64,000 nucleotides of DNA from JAKACA01 sp050008715 (GTDB taxonomy: Bacteria; Actinomycetota; Acidimicrobiia; Acidimicrobiales; Bog-793), in contig JBEKMC010000010.1 in the NCBI GenBank assembly GCA_050008715.1, forward strand, positions 1 through 64,000, read 5' to 3'. Below, in pieces: positions 6,924-15,458 of this stretch; position 1 is the stretch's first letter; each line of letters opens with the position of its first letter. The translations under genes and the position numbers were made by a program. Below the pieces are notes generated by a model, which did not search any database, had not been told where the DNA came from, and saw only the letters and a program-made list of their open reading frames with translations.

Positions 6924-8393
6924 GTGAGCGGGGCGGCACGCATCGAAGAGCTCGACCCGGTGCCCTTGCAGGCGCTGATCTTGCGCGTGCGCCCTTTCTC
7001 CGTCTCCGGTGAGACGGGAGATGTGCTCCTTCGCGACGTGCAGTTCGATCATCGACGCGTGCAGCAGGCGACGCGCGGCGGTGACCTGTTCTGCTGCGTG
7101 CCCGGCGAGCATCGGGACGGGCACCTCTACGCCGACGAGGCGCTACGGGCGGGCGCCGTCGCATTCGTGTGCGAGCGGCCGCTCGGCGGCGCCGCCCGAG
7201 AAGCGCCGCAGCTCCTCGTCGGCGACGGGGGAGCCCGGGCTGCGATGGCAGTTGCCGCCTGTGCGATTCATCACGACCCGGCGGCCAAGCTGCGAACCGT
7301 CGGCGTGACCGGGACGAACGGCAAGACGACCACGACGTACCTCCTCCGCGGCGCGCTCGAGGCCGAGGGTTGGGCGACGGAGGTCGTCGGTACGCTCGGT
7401 GGTGCGCGCACGACCCCGGAAGCACCCGACCTGCAGCGCCAGCTGGCGCTCGCCGTAGCCGCCGGTCGCAGCGCGGTGGCTCTCGAAGTCACGTCTCACG
7501 GGCTCGTGCAGCACCGTGTCGACGGATACCGCCACGACGTCGCCGTATTCACGAATCTGAGCCAGGACCACCTCGACTACCACGTCACGATGGAGCGGTA
7601 TTTCGAAGCCAAGGCGTCGCTGTTCACGCCCGAGCACGCTCGTGCCGGCGTGGTGAACGCGGACGACCCGTACGGTGAGCGGTTGCTGAACGACCCGGCC
7701 ATCCCGATGACCGCCTACCGCCTCGCTGACGCCGTGTCCCTCGAGATGGACATCGATTCGGCTCGTTTCGTCCTCGAGGGCCACGAGGTGCACCTCCACC
7801 TGACCGGTGAACCCAATGTGCGCAACGCACTCGCGGCGGCCGCGGCTGCGCGCGCACTCGGTGCCAGCGCTTCGTCCGTGGCGGCCGGTCTGTCGGCGGC
7901 GACTGGGGTCCCGGGTCGTTTCGAGCGAGTCGAGAACGATCTCGGAATCAAAGTGGTCGTGGACTTCGCACACACTCCCGCGGCGCTGTCGGCTGCCCTT
8001 GCCGCCATTCGTCGTCTTGCGGGCGACGGTCGTCTCATCGTCGCCTTCGGCGCCGGCGGAGACCGCGACCACGAGAAACGGCCGCTTATGGGCCGTGCCG
8101 CCACGACCTCGGCCGATGTCGTCGTGCTGACGTCGGACAATCCGCGCCACGAGGACGCCCTTGCCATCATCGGCGAGGTCGAGCGTGGCGCCGACGGGGG
8201 CGCCGAGCTCCTCGTCGAGCCAGACCGCAGACGGGCGATCGCCCTGGCGCTCGGGCTCGCGCAGCCGGGCGATGTCGTCGTGGTGGCGGGAAAGGGTCAC
8301 GAGACGACACAGCAGATCGGCGACGAGCTGCACCATTTCGACGACAGGGAGGTCGTTCGCGACGAAGCCGCCCGGATGGCTCTGGCCCGATGA
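6924..8393 (+). CDS. murE: UDP-MurNAc-tripeptide synthetase MurE
   Basis: 489 residues from GTG 6924. It adds meso-diaminopimelate to UDP-MurNAc-L-Ala-D-Glu using ATP, in the cytosol. GVTGTNGKTTTTYLL (about 126-140) is the Mur ligase ATP loop, LEVTSHGL and NLSQDHLDYH are further family blocks, and DNPR at 405-408 is the diaminopimelate-recognition motif. An upstream extension of the frame into ftsI lacks conserved sequence. No murF follows; the next gene is mraY. Confidence 0.95.
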   Translation: MSGAARIEELDPVPLQALILRVRPFSVSGETGDVLLRDVQFDHRRVQQATRGGDLFCCVPGEHRDGHLYADEALRAGAVAFVCERPLGGAAREAPQLLVGDGGARAAMAVAACAIHHDPAAKLRTVGVTGTNGKTTTTYLLRGALEAEGWATEVVGTLGGARTTPEAPDLQRQLALAVAAGRSAVALEVTSHGLVQHRVDGYRHDVAVFTNLSQDHLDYHVTMERYFEAKASLFTPEHARAGVVNADDPYGERLLNDPAIPMTAYRLADAVSLEMDIDSARFVLEGHEVHLHLTGEPNVRNALAAAAAARALGASASSVAAGLSAATGVPGRFERVENDLGIKVVVDFAHTPAALSAALAAIRRLAGDGRLIVAFGAGGDRDHEKRPLMGRAATTSADVVVLTSDNPRHEDALAIIGEVERGADGGAELLVEPDRRRAIALALGLAQPGDVVVVAGKGHETTQQIGDELHHFDDREVVRDEAARMALAR

Positions 8394-9424
8394 TCCCCCT
8401 GTTCACCGCGGGCGGCGTGGCGATACTCGTCGCCGGCTTCGGCACGCCGCTCCTGCTCCGCTGGCTGATCCGCTGGCGGATCGGCCAGCAGATCCGCGAC
8501 GACGGCCCGGCTCAGCACGCCGCCAAGCAGGGGACTCCGACCATGGGCGGCATCGCCATGCTCGGTGCCATCCTCGTGGGCTTCGTGCTCGGTCACGTGG
8601 GCACGGGCGCAACGTTCACGGCCACGGGTTGGCTCGTCGTGCTCGCCATCATCGCCACGGGTCTCATCGGGGCGGCCGACGACTGGCTGAGTGTGAGCCG
8701 TCAACGGAGCCTCGGGTTGAACAAGCGGGCGAAGTTCGGGCTTCAGGTCGCCGTCGCCGTCGGCTTCGCCTTCGGCGCGCTCTATTGGGCGCACGTCAAC
8801 ACGAACCTGTCGTTCACCCGCTACAACCTCCCGGGCTGGCACCTCGACAAGGCGGTCTGGGCGGTTTGGGCAGTCATCATCATCGTGGGCGCATCCAATG
8901 CCGTGAACCTCACCGACGGCCTCGACGGCCTGGCAGCGGGTTCCTCGACGTTCGCCTTCTCATGCTTCGCCATCATCGGCTACTGGCAGATCCGCCACGT
9001 CTCGATCTATCACCTCACCGTCGCCAACGCCCGCGACCTGGCCATCGTCGCCATGGCGACGGCCGGCGCCTGCGTGGGGTTCCTCTGGTGGAACGCCGCC
9101 CCGGCGCGCATCATCATGGGCGACACGGGAGCCCTTGCGCTCGGGACTGGGCTCGCGTGCATCGCGCTGTCGATGAACCTGCAGTTGCTGCTCCCCATCA
9201 TCGGCGGCCTGTTCGTGATCGTGACGCTGTCGGTCGTCGCGCAGGTGGTGAGCTTCCGGGTCTTCGGCCGGCGCGTGCTGCGAATGGCGCCCCTCCATCA
9301 CCACTTCGAATTGATGGGCTGGCCTGAGACCACGGTGACCGTCCGTTTCTGGATCTTCTCCGGGCTCTGCACCGGTGTAGCCCTCGGCCTGTTCTATGCC
9401 GACTTCATCTCGGTGAGCCGCTGA
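8390..9424 (+). CDS. mraY: Phospho-MurNAc-pentapeptide transferase MraY
   Basis: 344 residues, ten-helix integral membrane enzyme that makes lipid I from UDP-MurNAc-pentapeptide and undecaprenyl phosphate. Key blocks are KQGTPTMGG, AADDWLSV with the DD magnesium site, NAVNLTDGLDGLA, GDTGALALG and APLHHHFELMGWPE. ATG overlaps the murE stop by four bases. Only one base separates it from ftsW, so murD is missing from its usual slot. Confidence 0.97.
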   Translation: MIPLFTAGGVAILVAGFGTPLLLRWLIRWRIGQQIRDDGPAQHAAKQGTPTMGGIAMLGAILVGFVLGHVGTGATFTATGWLVVLAIIATGLIGAADDWLSVSRQRSLGLNKRAKFGLQVAVAVGFAFGALYWAHVNTNLSFTRYNLPGWHLDKAVWAVWAVIIIVGASNAVNLTDGLDGLAAGSSTFAFSCFAIIGYWQIRHVSIYHLTVANARDLAIVAMATAGACVGFLWWNAAPARIIMGDTGALALGTGLACIALSMNLQLLLPIIGGLFVIVTLSVVAQVVSFRVFGRRVLRMAPLHHHFELMGWPETTVTVRFWIFSGLCTGVALGLFYADFISVSR

Positions 9425-9425
9425 G

Positions 9426-10799
9426 ATGGGCGTCGTCACGCGCCGACCGGTAGGTGGCGGCACGACGGAGCGGCGCCGGTCCGCCCGGGCGACCGTCGCT
9501 CCGGCGCGACGTGGGCGAGAGCTTCGAGCGGTGGCGGGAAGAAGCCGCGCCGCTGCGACCGCAACGGCCCGGCGCATGCCTCGGCCCGTCGCATCGTCGG
9601 CCGTACCCAAACCGGCCGGGCCCAAACCGGCCGGGGAAAAACGGGCCGGGGCCAGGGCGGAAGGCGCACGGCGCCTGAAGACGGCACTGACGCCGCACAC
9701 CACCTTGGAATTCCGGGTGCTGCTGCTGGCAGTCGTCGGTCTCAGCCTGATCGGACTACCGATGGTGCTGTCAGCATCCTCGGTCCTCTCGCTGCTGTCG
9801 GGGGCGGCCCCCTATTCGCTCTTCGAGAAACAGTGCACGTTCCTGCTCGTCGGCATCGCCGTCGCCGTCGTGGCGTATCGCTTCGTGCCGATGGAGCGGC
9901 TGCGAATCTTCCGCTTCCTCATGCCGTTCGGGGTCATGGGCTTGCTCGTCGTGGTATTCCTCCCGGGAGTCGGTCACTACGCCGGAGGATCCAGCCGGTG
10001 GATCGGCGTCGGTTCGATCCAGATCCAGCCGTCGGAGTTGATGAAGATCTCGATCGTCGTGTTCGCGGCCGACTTGCTCGCCCGGCGTGCCCACCGGGCC
10101 GATTACTGGGCGGCGGTCGTGCGGCCTTTGCTCACCGTCCTCGTCGCCGCGGCCTGCCTCATCCTGGCGCAGCCGGACCTCGGCACCACGATCGTCATCA
10201 CCTGCATCACGTTCGTCATGATGTTCTCGGCCGGCGTCCCCGCCCGCGTGCTCGGCGCCGCCGTTGGCGTGCTGGCGCTGCCCGGCGGCTATTACGCACT
10301 GCACGCCGCCTACCGCCGTGACCGCTTTCTCTCCTTCCTGAACCCGTTCGCGCATGCAAGTAGCACGGGCTACCAGGTCGTGCAATCGCTCTCCACGCTC
10401 GGTATGGGGGGCCTGACCGGGAACGGCGTCGGTGGATCGCCCACCACGTGGGGTTTCCTACCGAACGCCCACACCGACTTCGTCTTCGCCGTCATCGGGG
10501 GCAACCTCGGCCTTCTCGGCTCCGTCGCCGTCATCGGGCTGTTCGGTATGTTCGCCTGGGCCGGCTTCCGCATCGCCGCTCGTGAGCCGGATCCGTTCAG
10601 CCGCTACGTCGCCGTCGGGATCACGTGCTGGATCGTGTGCCAGGCCGTGATCAACGTCGGCGGAGTCATCGACGCACTGCCCATCACCGGCATACCCTTG
10701 CCGTTCATCTCCTACGGAGGATCCGCGCTCGTGGCCGAGATGGCGGGAGCCGGCCTGCTGCTCGGTATCGCCCGCCGCCAGCGGCCCGCGCCAGCATGA
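9426..10799 (+). CDS. ftsW: Lipid II polymerase FtsW (SEDS family)
   Basis: 457 residues. A cytoplasmic tail of about 95 residues, rich in Arg, Ala and Pro and holding a PKPAG repeat, precedes about ten membrane helices. SEDS signatures include GGSSRWIGVGSIQIQPSEL, the AQPDLGTTIVI block and PLPFISYGGSALVAEM. It polymerises lipid II at the septum with FtsI as transpeptidase partner. The tail is unconserved and probably disordered. Confidence 0.95.
   Translation: MGVVTRRPVGGGTTERRRSARATVAPARRGRELRAVAGRSRAAATATARRMPRPVASSAVPKPAGPKPAGEKRAGARAEGARRLKTALTPHTTLEFRVLLLAVVGLSLIGLPMVLSASSVLSLLSGAAPYSLFEKQCTFLLVGIAVAVVAYRFVPMERLRIFRFLMPFGVMGLLVVVFLPGVGHYAGGSSRWIGVGSIQIQPSELMKISIVVFAADLLARRAHRADYWAAVVRPLLTVLVAAACLILAQPDLGTTIVITCITFVMMFSAGVPARVLGAAVGVLALPGGYYALHAAYRRDRFLSFLNPFAHASSTGYQVVQSLSTLGMGGLTGNGVGGSPTTWGFLPNAHTDFVFAVIGGNLGLLGSVAVIGLFGMFAWAGFRIAAREPDPFSRYVAVGITCWIVCQAVINVGGVIDALPITGIPLPFISYGGSALVAEMAGAGLLLGIARRQRPAPA
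9606..9650 (+). repeat. 15 bp tandem repeat in the ftsW N-terminus
   Basis: CCCAAACCGGCCGGG at 9606 and 9621 (identical), then a diverged GAAAAACGGGCCGGG at 9636. It encodes PKPAG-PKPAG-EKRAG in the cytoplasmic tail before the first membrane helix. Confidence 0.9.
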
Positions 10800-11986
10800 C
10801 CGGTGCCCGGAGTACAGGCGCCCGGAGCACTGGCGCGCCCGGGGCTCGCTCGACCACGAGCTGCTTCGCCATCATCGCCGGGGGCGGCACGGGCGGCCAC
10901 GTCCAGCCTGCTCTCGCCGTCGCCGAGGCGCTCGTCGCCAGGGGCCACGAACGGGCGAGCGTGCACTTCGTCGGGAGCGAGCGGGGAATGGAGGCGACGC
11001 TCGTGCCCGAGGCCGGTTTCGAGGTGACGTTGCTTCCGGGCCGGGGAATCCAGCGCCGCCTGACCGCAGAGAACTTCGGGGCGGTATACGGCATCGGCTC
11101 GGCCTGCTGGCAGGCGCTCGGCATCCTTCGCCGTCGCCGTCCGTCCGTCGTGGTGACGGTGGGCGGCTATGCGGGATTCCCGCCGGCCTTCGCCGCCCTC
11201 CTCGAGCGCGTGCCGGTTGTCGTGGTCAGCTACGACGCAGTCCCAGGTGCTGCCAACCGTCTCGTCGGCCGTTTCGCGGCGGCGAACGCCGTGGCGTTTC
11301 CCGGTAGTGGTCTACCCAACGCGCGCGTCACCGGACCACCGGTCCGCGCGAGCGTGCTCGCCGTCGACCGCAGCCCGGTCGGCCGGAAGATCGCGTGCAC
11401 CGAGCTCGGGATCGACCCTGACCGCCTCGTCGTGCTCGCCACCGGAGGCTCGCTCGGCGCGAGGACGGTGAACCGCGCCGTCGTCTCCTTCAGTCAGGCC
11501 TGGCGCGACCACGCCGATCTGTGCGTGTACCACGTGGCCGGCGACCGCAATCTGGACGAGGTGCGGACCGCCGCGCAAGCCGCCGGCCTCTTCGGGCACG
11601 ACGCCCGCCTCGACTACCGGTTGGCGGGGTTCGAACGGCGAATGCCCTTGTTGCTGGCGGCCTGCGACCTCGTGGTGGGGCGTGCCGGCGCCTCCACCGT
11701 CGCCGAGCTGGCGGCCCTCGGGGTCCCGAGCGTCCTCGTGCCGTTGCCAGGCTCTCCGTCCGACCACCAGACGAAGAACGCCCGCGCACTTGCCGACGCG
11801 GGCGCCTCCGTCATGGTCGCCGACAGCGAGTGCAGCGGGGCGCGTCTCGGCGAGGTGATCGAGCCGTTGCTGGCTGAGCCAGCCATGCGGGCCTCCATGT
11901 CGGAGGCGGCGTCCCGTCTCGGGCATCGGGATGCAGCCGACCAGATCGCATTGCTGGCCGAATCGGTCGTGCGGCGGGCGGCATGA
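10796..11986 (+). CDS. murG: UDP-GlcNAc transferase MurG
   Basis: 396 residues from ATG 10796 in an ATGA overlap with ftsW. It converts lipid I to lipid II on the inner face of the membrane. IIAGGGTGGHVQPALAVAE at about 26-44 is the N-terminal glycine-rich loop, and GGSLGARTVN and VGRAGASTVAELAALG are the donor-binding blocks of GT28. Residues 2-16 are a TGARS-type pentapeptide repeat that extends the protein ahead of the normal start. Confidence 0.95.
   Translation: MTGARSTGARSTGAPGARSTTSCFAIIAGGGTGGHVQPALAVAEALVARGHERASVHFVGSERGMEATLVPEAGFEVTLLPGRGIQRRLTAENFGAVYGIGSACWQALGILRRRRPSVVVTVGGYAGFPPAFAALLERVPVVVVSYDAVPGAANRLVGRFAAANAVAFPGSGLPNARVTGPPVRASVLAVDRSPVGRKIACTELGIDPDRLVVLATGGSLGARTVNRAVVSFSQAWRDHADLCVYHVAGDRNLDEVRTAAQAAGLFGHDARLDYRLAGFERRMPLLLAACDLVVGRAGASTVAELAALGVPSVLVPLPGSPSDHQTKNARALADAGASVMVADSECSGARLGEVIEPLLAEPAMRASMSEAASRLGHRDAADQIALLAESVVRRAA
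10799..10843 (+). repeat. 15 bp tandem repeat at the murG start
   Basis: ACCGGTGCCCGGAGT at 10799, ACAGGCGCCCGGAGC at 10814 and a diverged third unit at 10829, encoding TGARS-TGARS-TGAPG immediately after the initiator methionine. Confidence 0.85.
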
Positions 11987-13407
11987 CCGGAGACGGTGGG
12001 ACGCCGCTCGACCTGAGGATTCCTCAGCACATTCACGTCGTGGGCGTGGGTGGTGCCGGCATGAGCGCCGTGGCGGCCGTGCTGGCTGCCATGGGCCACG
12101 ACATCACCGGCAGTGACCTGAAAGCGTCCTCGATGTTCCAGCGGCTGCACGGCTTGGGCCTGTCGGTCACGGTCGGACATGACCCGGCGAACGTCGACGG
12201 TGCGAGCGCCCTCTGCGTGTCGAGTGCCATCGGCGCCTCCAACGTCGAAGTGACGGAAGCTCGTCGCCGGGGTATCCCCGTCTTCTCGCGGGCCGATGTG
12301 CTCGCCGGCATCGCCGAGCTCCGCCGCACGATCGCGGTGGCAGGAACGCACGGCAAGACGACGACGTCGTCGATGCTGTCGCTCATCCTCATCGAGGCCG
12401 GCATGAGGCCGAGTTTCATCATCGGCGGCGACCTGAACGACATCGGGACGAACGCAGTGTGGGACAACGGCGAATGGCTGGTCGTCGAAGCCGACGAGAG
12501 CGATCGCACGTTCCTCCGCCTGTCGCCTGAGATCGCAGTCGTCACGAGCATCGAGCCCGACCACCTCGAGACCTACGGGTCGTTCGGCGCACTTCGCGAG
12601 GCATTCGGGTCGTTCATGGCGAACACGTCCCTGAACGTGATCTCCGCCGATGACGAGACAGCACTGGAGCTGGCGCCGCCCGGAGCCGTCACCTACGGGA
12701 GGAGCGCGGCGGCGCGCTATCGCATGAGCTCGCTGCAGAGCGCCCGGAGCAGCATCTCGTTCTCGTTGACCGATACCGTCTCCCGGCCGGATCCAGCCGG
12801 CGGCGGCGCCGGCAATGGAGCGACGGACCTCGGCAGCTTCGAAGTCGCCGTTCCCGGCGAGTACAACGCACGAAACGCCACCGCCGCCATCGCCGTGGCG
12901 GTCTCCGTCGGAGTCGATCCCGACGACGCCCGCAGGGCGCTGGCGAGGTTTGGCGGGGTGGCGCGGAGGTTCGAGTTTCGGGGCGAGCGCGACGGCGTGA
13001 CCTTCGTCGACGACTACGCCCATCTGCCCTCCGAGGTGAGGGCGGGCCTCGGCGCGGCGCGCAGCGGCGGTTACGGACGGGTCGTGTGCGTGTTCCAGCC
13101 GCATCGCTACTCGCGCATCGCGTCTCTGGCACCGGACTTTTCCTCGGCCTTCGTCGACTGCGACGTGCTGTTCGTCACCGACATCTACCCGGCGGGCGAG
13201 GAGGCCCGCCCGGGCGTCACCGGCCAGCTCATCGTGGACGCCGTCCTGGCGGCTCACCCAGGCGCAAACGTCACTTACGCGCCGACCCACGAGGAGCTCC
13301 TCGCTCGTCTTCGCGAGACCCTGCGCGTGGGCGACTGCTGCATCACCCTCGAGGCCGGCGATCTCACAGCCCTGCCGGACGAGATGCTGGCGGGCGACCG
13401 GTGGTGA
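11983..13407 (+). CDS. murC: UDP-MurNAc-L-alanine ligase MurC
   Basis: 474 residues, ATG in an ATGA overlap with murG. It joins L-alanine to UDP-MurNAc with ATP. HVVGVGGAGMSAVA (nucleotide-sugar domain), AGTHGKTTTSSML at about 120-132 (ATP loop), EADESDRTFL, EPDHLETYG and VDDYAHLPSEV are all standard MurC blocks. Only expected features are seen. Confidence 0.96.
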   Translation: MTGDGGTPLDLRIPQHIHVVGVGGAGMSAVAAVLAAMGHDITGSDLKASSMFQRLHGLGLSVTVGHDPANVDGASALCVSSAIGASNVEVTEARRRGIPVFSRADVLAGIAELRRTIAVAGTHGKTTTSSMLSLILIEAGMRPSFIIGGDLNDIGTNAVWDNGEWLVVEADESDRTFLRLSPEIAVVTSIEPDHLETYGSFGALREAFGSFMANTSLNVISADDETALELAPPGAVTYGRSAAARYRMSSLQSARSSISFSLTDTVSRPDPAGGGAGNGATDLGSFEVAVPGEYNARNATAAIAVAVSVGVDPDDARRALARFGGVARRFEFRGERDGVTFVDDYAHLPSEVRAGLGAARSGGYGRVVCVFQPHRYSRIASLAPDFSSAFVDCDVLFVTDIYPAGEEARPGVTGQLIVDAVLAAHPGANVTYAPTHEELLARLRETLRVGDCCITLEAGDLTALPDEMLAGDRW

Positions 13408-14357
13408 GCGCCCTGCTGTCGGCCGAGATCGACCGGTTGGCGGCCGCGCTCGCCGGGCTCGCCCGCCGCGAGGTGCCGATCGGCCCGCTCACGACCTACC
13501 GCGTCGGAGGCGCCGCCCGGCTGTTCTGCGAGATCGCCTCCGAAGCCGATCTGGAGCGCCTGTCCGCTGCGCTTGGCGACTCGCCGGTGCCGCTGCTCGT
13601 CATCGGCAAGGGCTCCAACCTTCTCGTCGCCGATCGCGGGTGGGACGGGCTCTGTGTCCACCTCGGCGACGCCTTTGCGTCCATCACCATCGACGGGATC
13701 GATGTCGTCGCAGGCGGGGCAACCCCCTATCCAGTCCTGGCTCGTCGCACCGGTATCGCCGGGCTGACGGGCATGGAATGGGCCGTGGGCATCCCCGGCT
13801 CGGTCGGTGGTGCCGTCAGGATGAACGCCGGCGGGCACGGAGCTGAGACGCAAGACCGCCTCGTCGGCTGCCGGCTCGTCGACCTGTCGGGCGGCACGGA
13901 CCGCTGGTGCCCGGCTTCCTCCTTGCACCTCGGTTACCGCCATTCGTCCATCCGCCCGTGCGAGCTGGTCCTGGCGGCTCGTTTCCGGCTCGAGCCCGGC
14001 GACTCGGAGCACTCGGCCGTGCGAATCGCCGAGATCGTCCGTTGGCGCAGGGAGAACCAACCCGGTGGCCAGAATGCCGGCTCCGTCTTCACGAACCCAC
14101 CGGGCGACAGTGCCGGGCGGCTCGTCGACGTCGCCGGGATGAAGGACTACCGCATCGGGTCGGCCTCCGTGTCGACCAAGCATGCGAACTTCATCCAAGC
14201 CGATCCCTCCGGGTCGGCCGACGACGTGCGTGAGCTCGTCGAGACCGTTCGGCGAGCTGTCGCCGATCGGCTCGGCGTCGAGCTCGAGGTCGAGTTGCAG
14301 ATGGTCGGCTGGGATCCCTCACCTGGGGAACCCGATACGTCATGCTCTTCACCGTGA
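13404..14357 (+). CDS. murB: UDP-N-acetylenolpyruvoylglucosamine reductase MurB
   Basis: 317 residues from GTG 13404, overlapping murC by four bases; a further GTG sits one codon upstream. It is an FAD enzyme that reduces UDP-enolpyruvyl-GlcNAc with NADPH to UDP-MurNAc. TTYRVGGAARLF, GKGSNLLVAD, GIPGSVGGAVRMNAGGHG (FAD site), YRHSSIR and QNAGSVFTNP with the catalytic serine are present. The short FTNP form indicates a type I/IIa-like enzyme. Confidence 0.95.
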   Translation: MSALLSAEIDRLAAALAGLARREVPIGPLTTYRVGGAARLFCEIASEADLERLSAALGDSPVPLLVIGKGSNLLVADRGWDGLCVHLGDAFASITIDGIDVVAGGATPYPVLARRTGIAGLTGMEWAVGIPGSVGGAVRMNAGGHGAETQDRLVGCRLVDLSGGTDRWCPASSLHLGYRHSSIRPCELVLAARFRLEPGDSEHSAVRIAEIVRWRRENQPGGQNAGSVFTNPPGDSAGRLVDVAGMKDYRIGSASVSTKHANFIQADPSGSADDVRELVETVRRAVADRLGVELEVELQMVGWDPSPGEPDTSCSSP

Positions 14358-14418
14358 GCTGCTGCGCGGGTCGTTTGCCAACGCCGGCGTCGCCCACCTC
14401 GCCACGGCGGTGGGCGGC

Positions 14419-15270
14419 GTGACCGATCCGCGGATTCATGCCCGTCGCGTCGTCGTCGCCCGCCAGCGCGGCCGCCGCCGCCGACATCGCATCGTGGCGG
14501 CGCTCGTCGTCGCCGCCGTGGTGGCAGGCTCGATCGCCCTCGTGCACTCGTCGGTCTTCGGCGCCCGCCACGTGCGCGTACTCGGGGCGCCGAACATCCC
14601 GACCCCCACGGTGATTTCCGCCGCGGGCCTAAAGGACGACCCACCGCTCGTGGACCTCAACCCGGGCTCGATCGCTTCGCGGGTGGAGCACCTCCCCTGG
14701 GTGCTGACGGCAGCGGTCCGCATCGGTTGGCCTTCGACGGTGGCGATCCAGGTCATCGAACGCATCCCAGTCGCTGCCATCGCCGTCGATCCGGCATCCG
14801 GCAGCCCATCATCCGGCAACCCATCATCCGGCGCCCCAGCACCCGGCGGCTCGTATGCGATCTGCGATGTGACGGGACGAGTGCTCGAGGTCCTCCCGTC
14901 ACGGCCTCCGTCCCTGCCGATCGTCGCCCTCGATGCCCCGGGCGCGGGTGTTCCCGGCGCTCCCGGTAGCTCCCTCCCGAGCCGGGACCGCCTCGAGCTC
15001 GAGGTGGCGGCCGCCATGCCCGAGTCCATGGTGCCCGAGATCGGGGTGATCGCCGTGAGCTCCGCCGGTGCCGTCGTCAGCCTCCCTGGCGACCGCCAGG
15101 CGATTCTGGGCAGAGGTTCGTTGCTCTCGGAGAAGTTCGTGTCGCTCGCGACCGTGCTCGCACACGCGGATCTCGACGGGATCGGCGCCATCGACGTACG
15201 CGTGCCGGCGGCGCCCATCTTGCTCGCGAAGGGGTCAAGTCCCATCTTTCCTGGTATCGTCGGCGGCTGA
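14419..15270 (+). CDS. ftsQ: Division protein FtsQ
   Basis: About 283 residues from GTG 14419 (GTG 14410 also possible; no ATG is available after murB). A very basic cytoplasmic tail (ARQRGRRRRHR), one membrane helix (about 30-50) and a POTRA domain beginning FGARHVRVLGAPNIPTPTVISAAGL, with PWVLTAAVRIGWPSTVAIQVIERIP. The C-terminal FtsQ domain includes a GIGAIDVRVPAAPILL strand. Between the two outer domains there is an SGNPS-type pentapeptide repeat. It scaffolds FtsL/FtsB and holds FtsWI. Confidence 0.88.
   Translation: MTDPRIHARRVVVARQRGRRRRHRIVAALVVAAVVAGSIALVHSSVFGARHVRVLGAPNIPTPTVISAAGLKDDPPLVDLNPGSIASRVEHLPWVLTAAVRIGWPSTVAIQVIERIPVAAIAVDPASGSPSSGNPSSGAPAPGGSYAICDVTGRVLEVLPSRPPSLPIVALDAPGAGVPGAPGSSLPSRDRLELEVAAAMPESMVPEIGVIAVSSAGAVVSLPGDRQAILGRGSLLSEKFVSLATVLAHADLDGIGAIDVRVPAAPILLAKGSSPIFPGIVGG
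14791..14850 (+). repeat. 15 bp tandem repeat inside ftsQ
   Basis: Four units of the form CCATCATCCGGCAAC at 14791, 14806, 14821 and 14836, the outer two diverged. They encode PASGS-PSSGN-PSSGA-PAPGG, a linker between POTRA and the rest of the outer domain. Confidence 0.88.
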
Positions 15271-15458
15271 GCCGTAGCTGTGTGGCCAAGCGCCGGAGGG
15301 GGGACCGGAGTTGCGTCGTGCAAGTCGTAACACCGCTGGAGTACCGCACAGCAGGCCGTACAGACGGTTCCGGGTGACGGTCGGGTGAGGCAGCCCGCCC
15401 GCACGAGCCCGAGCAGTCTGCGATATCCCGCCGGACCACAGGAAAGAACGGAGCGCTC

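Noticed and set aside
4811..6943. 710-codon reverse frame opposite ftsI
   Set aside because: It mirrors ftsI, has no known motif, and its composition follows the opposite strand's codon positions.
11614..13290. 558-codon reverse frame opposite murG and murC
   Set aside because: Shadow of two certain genes; no domain and no ribosome site.
15271..15458. Small RNA or promoter in the ftsQ-ftsZ gap
   Set aside because: Some short inverted repeats, but no clear -10/-35 pair or known RNA core.
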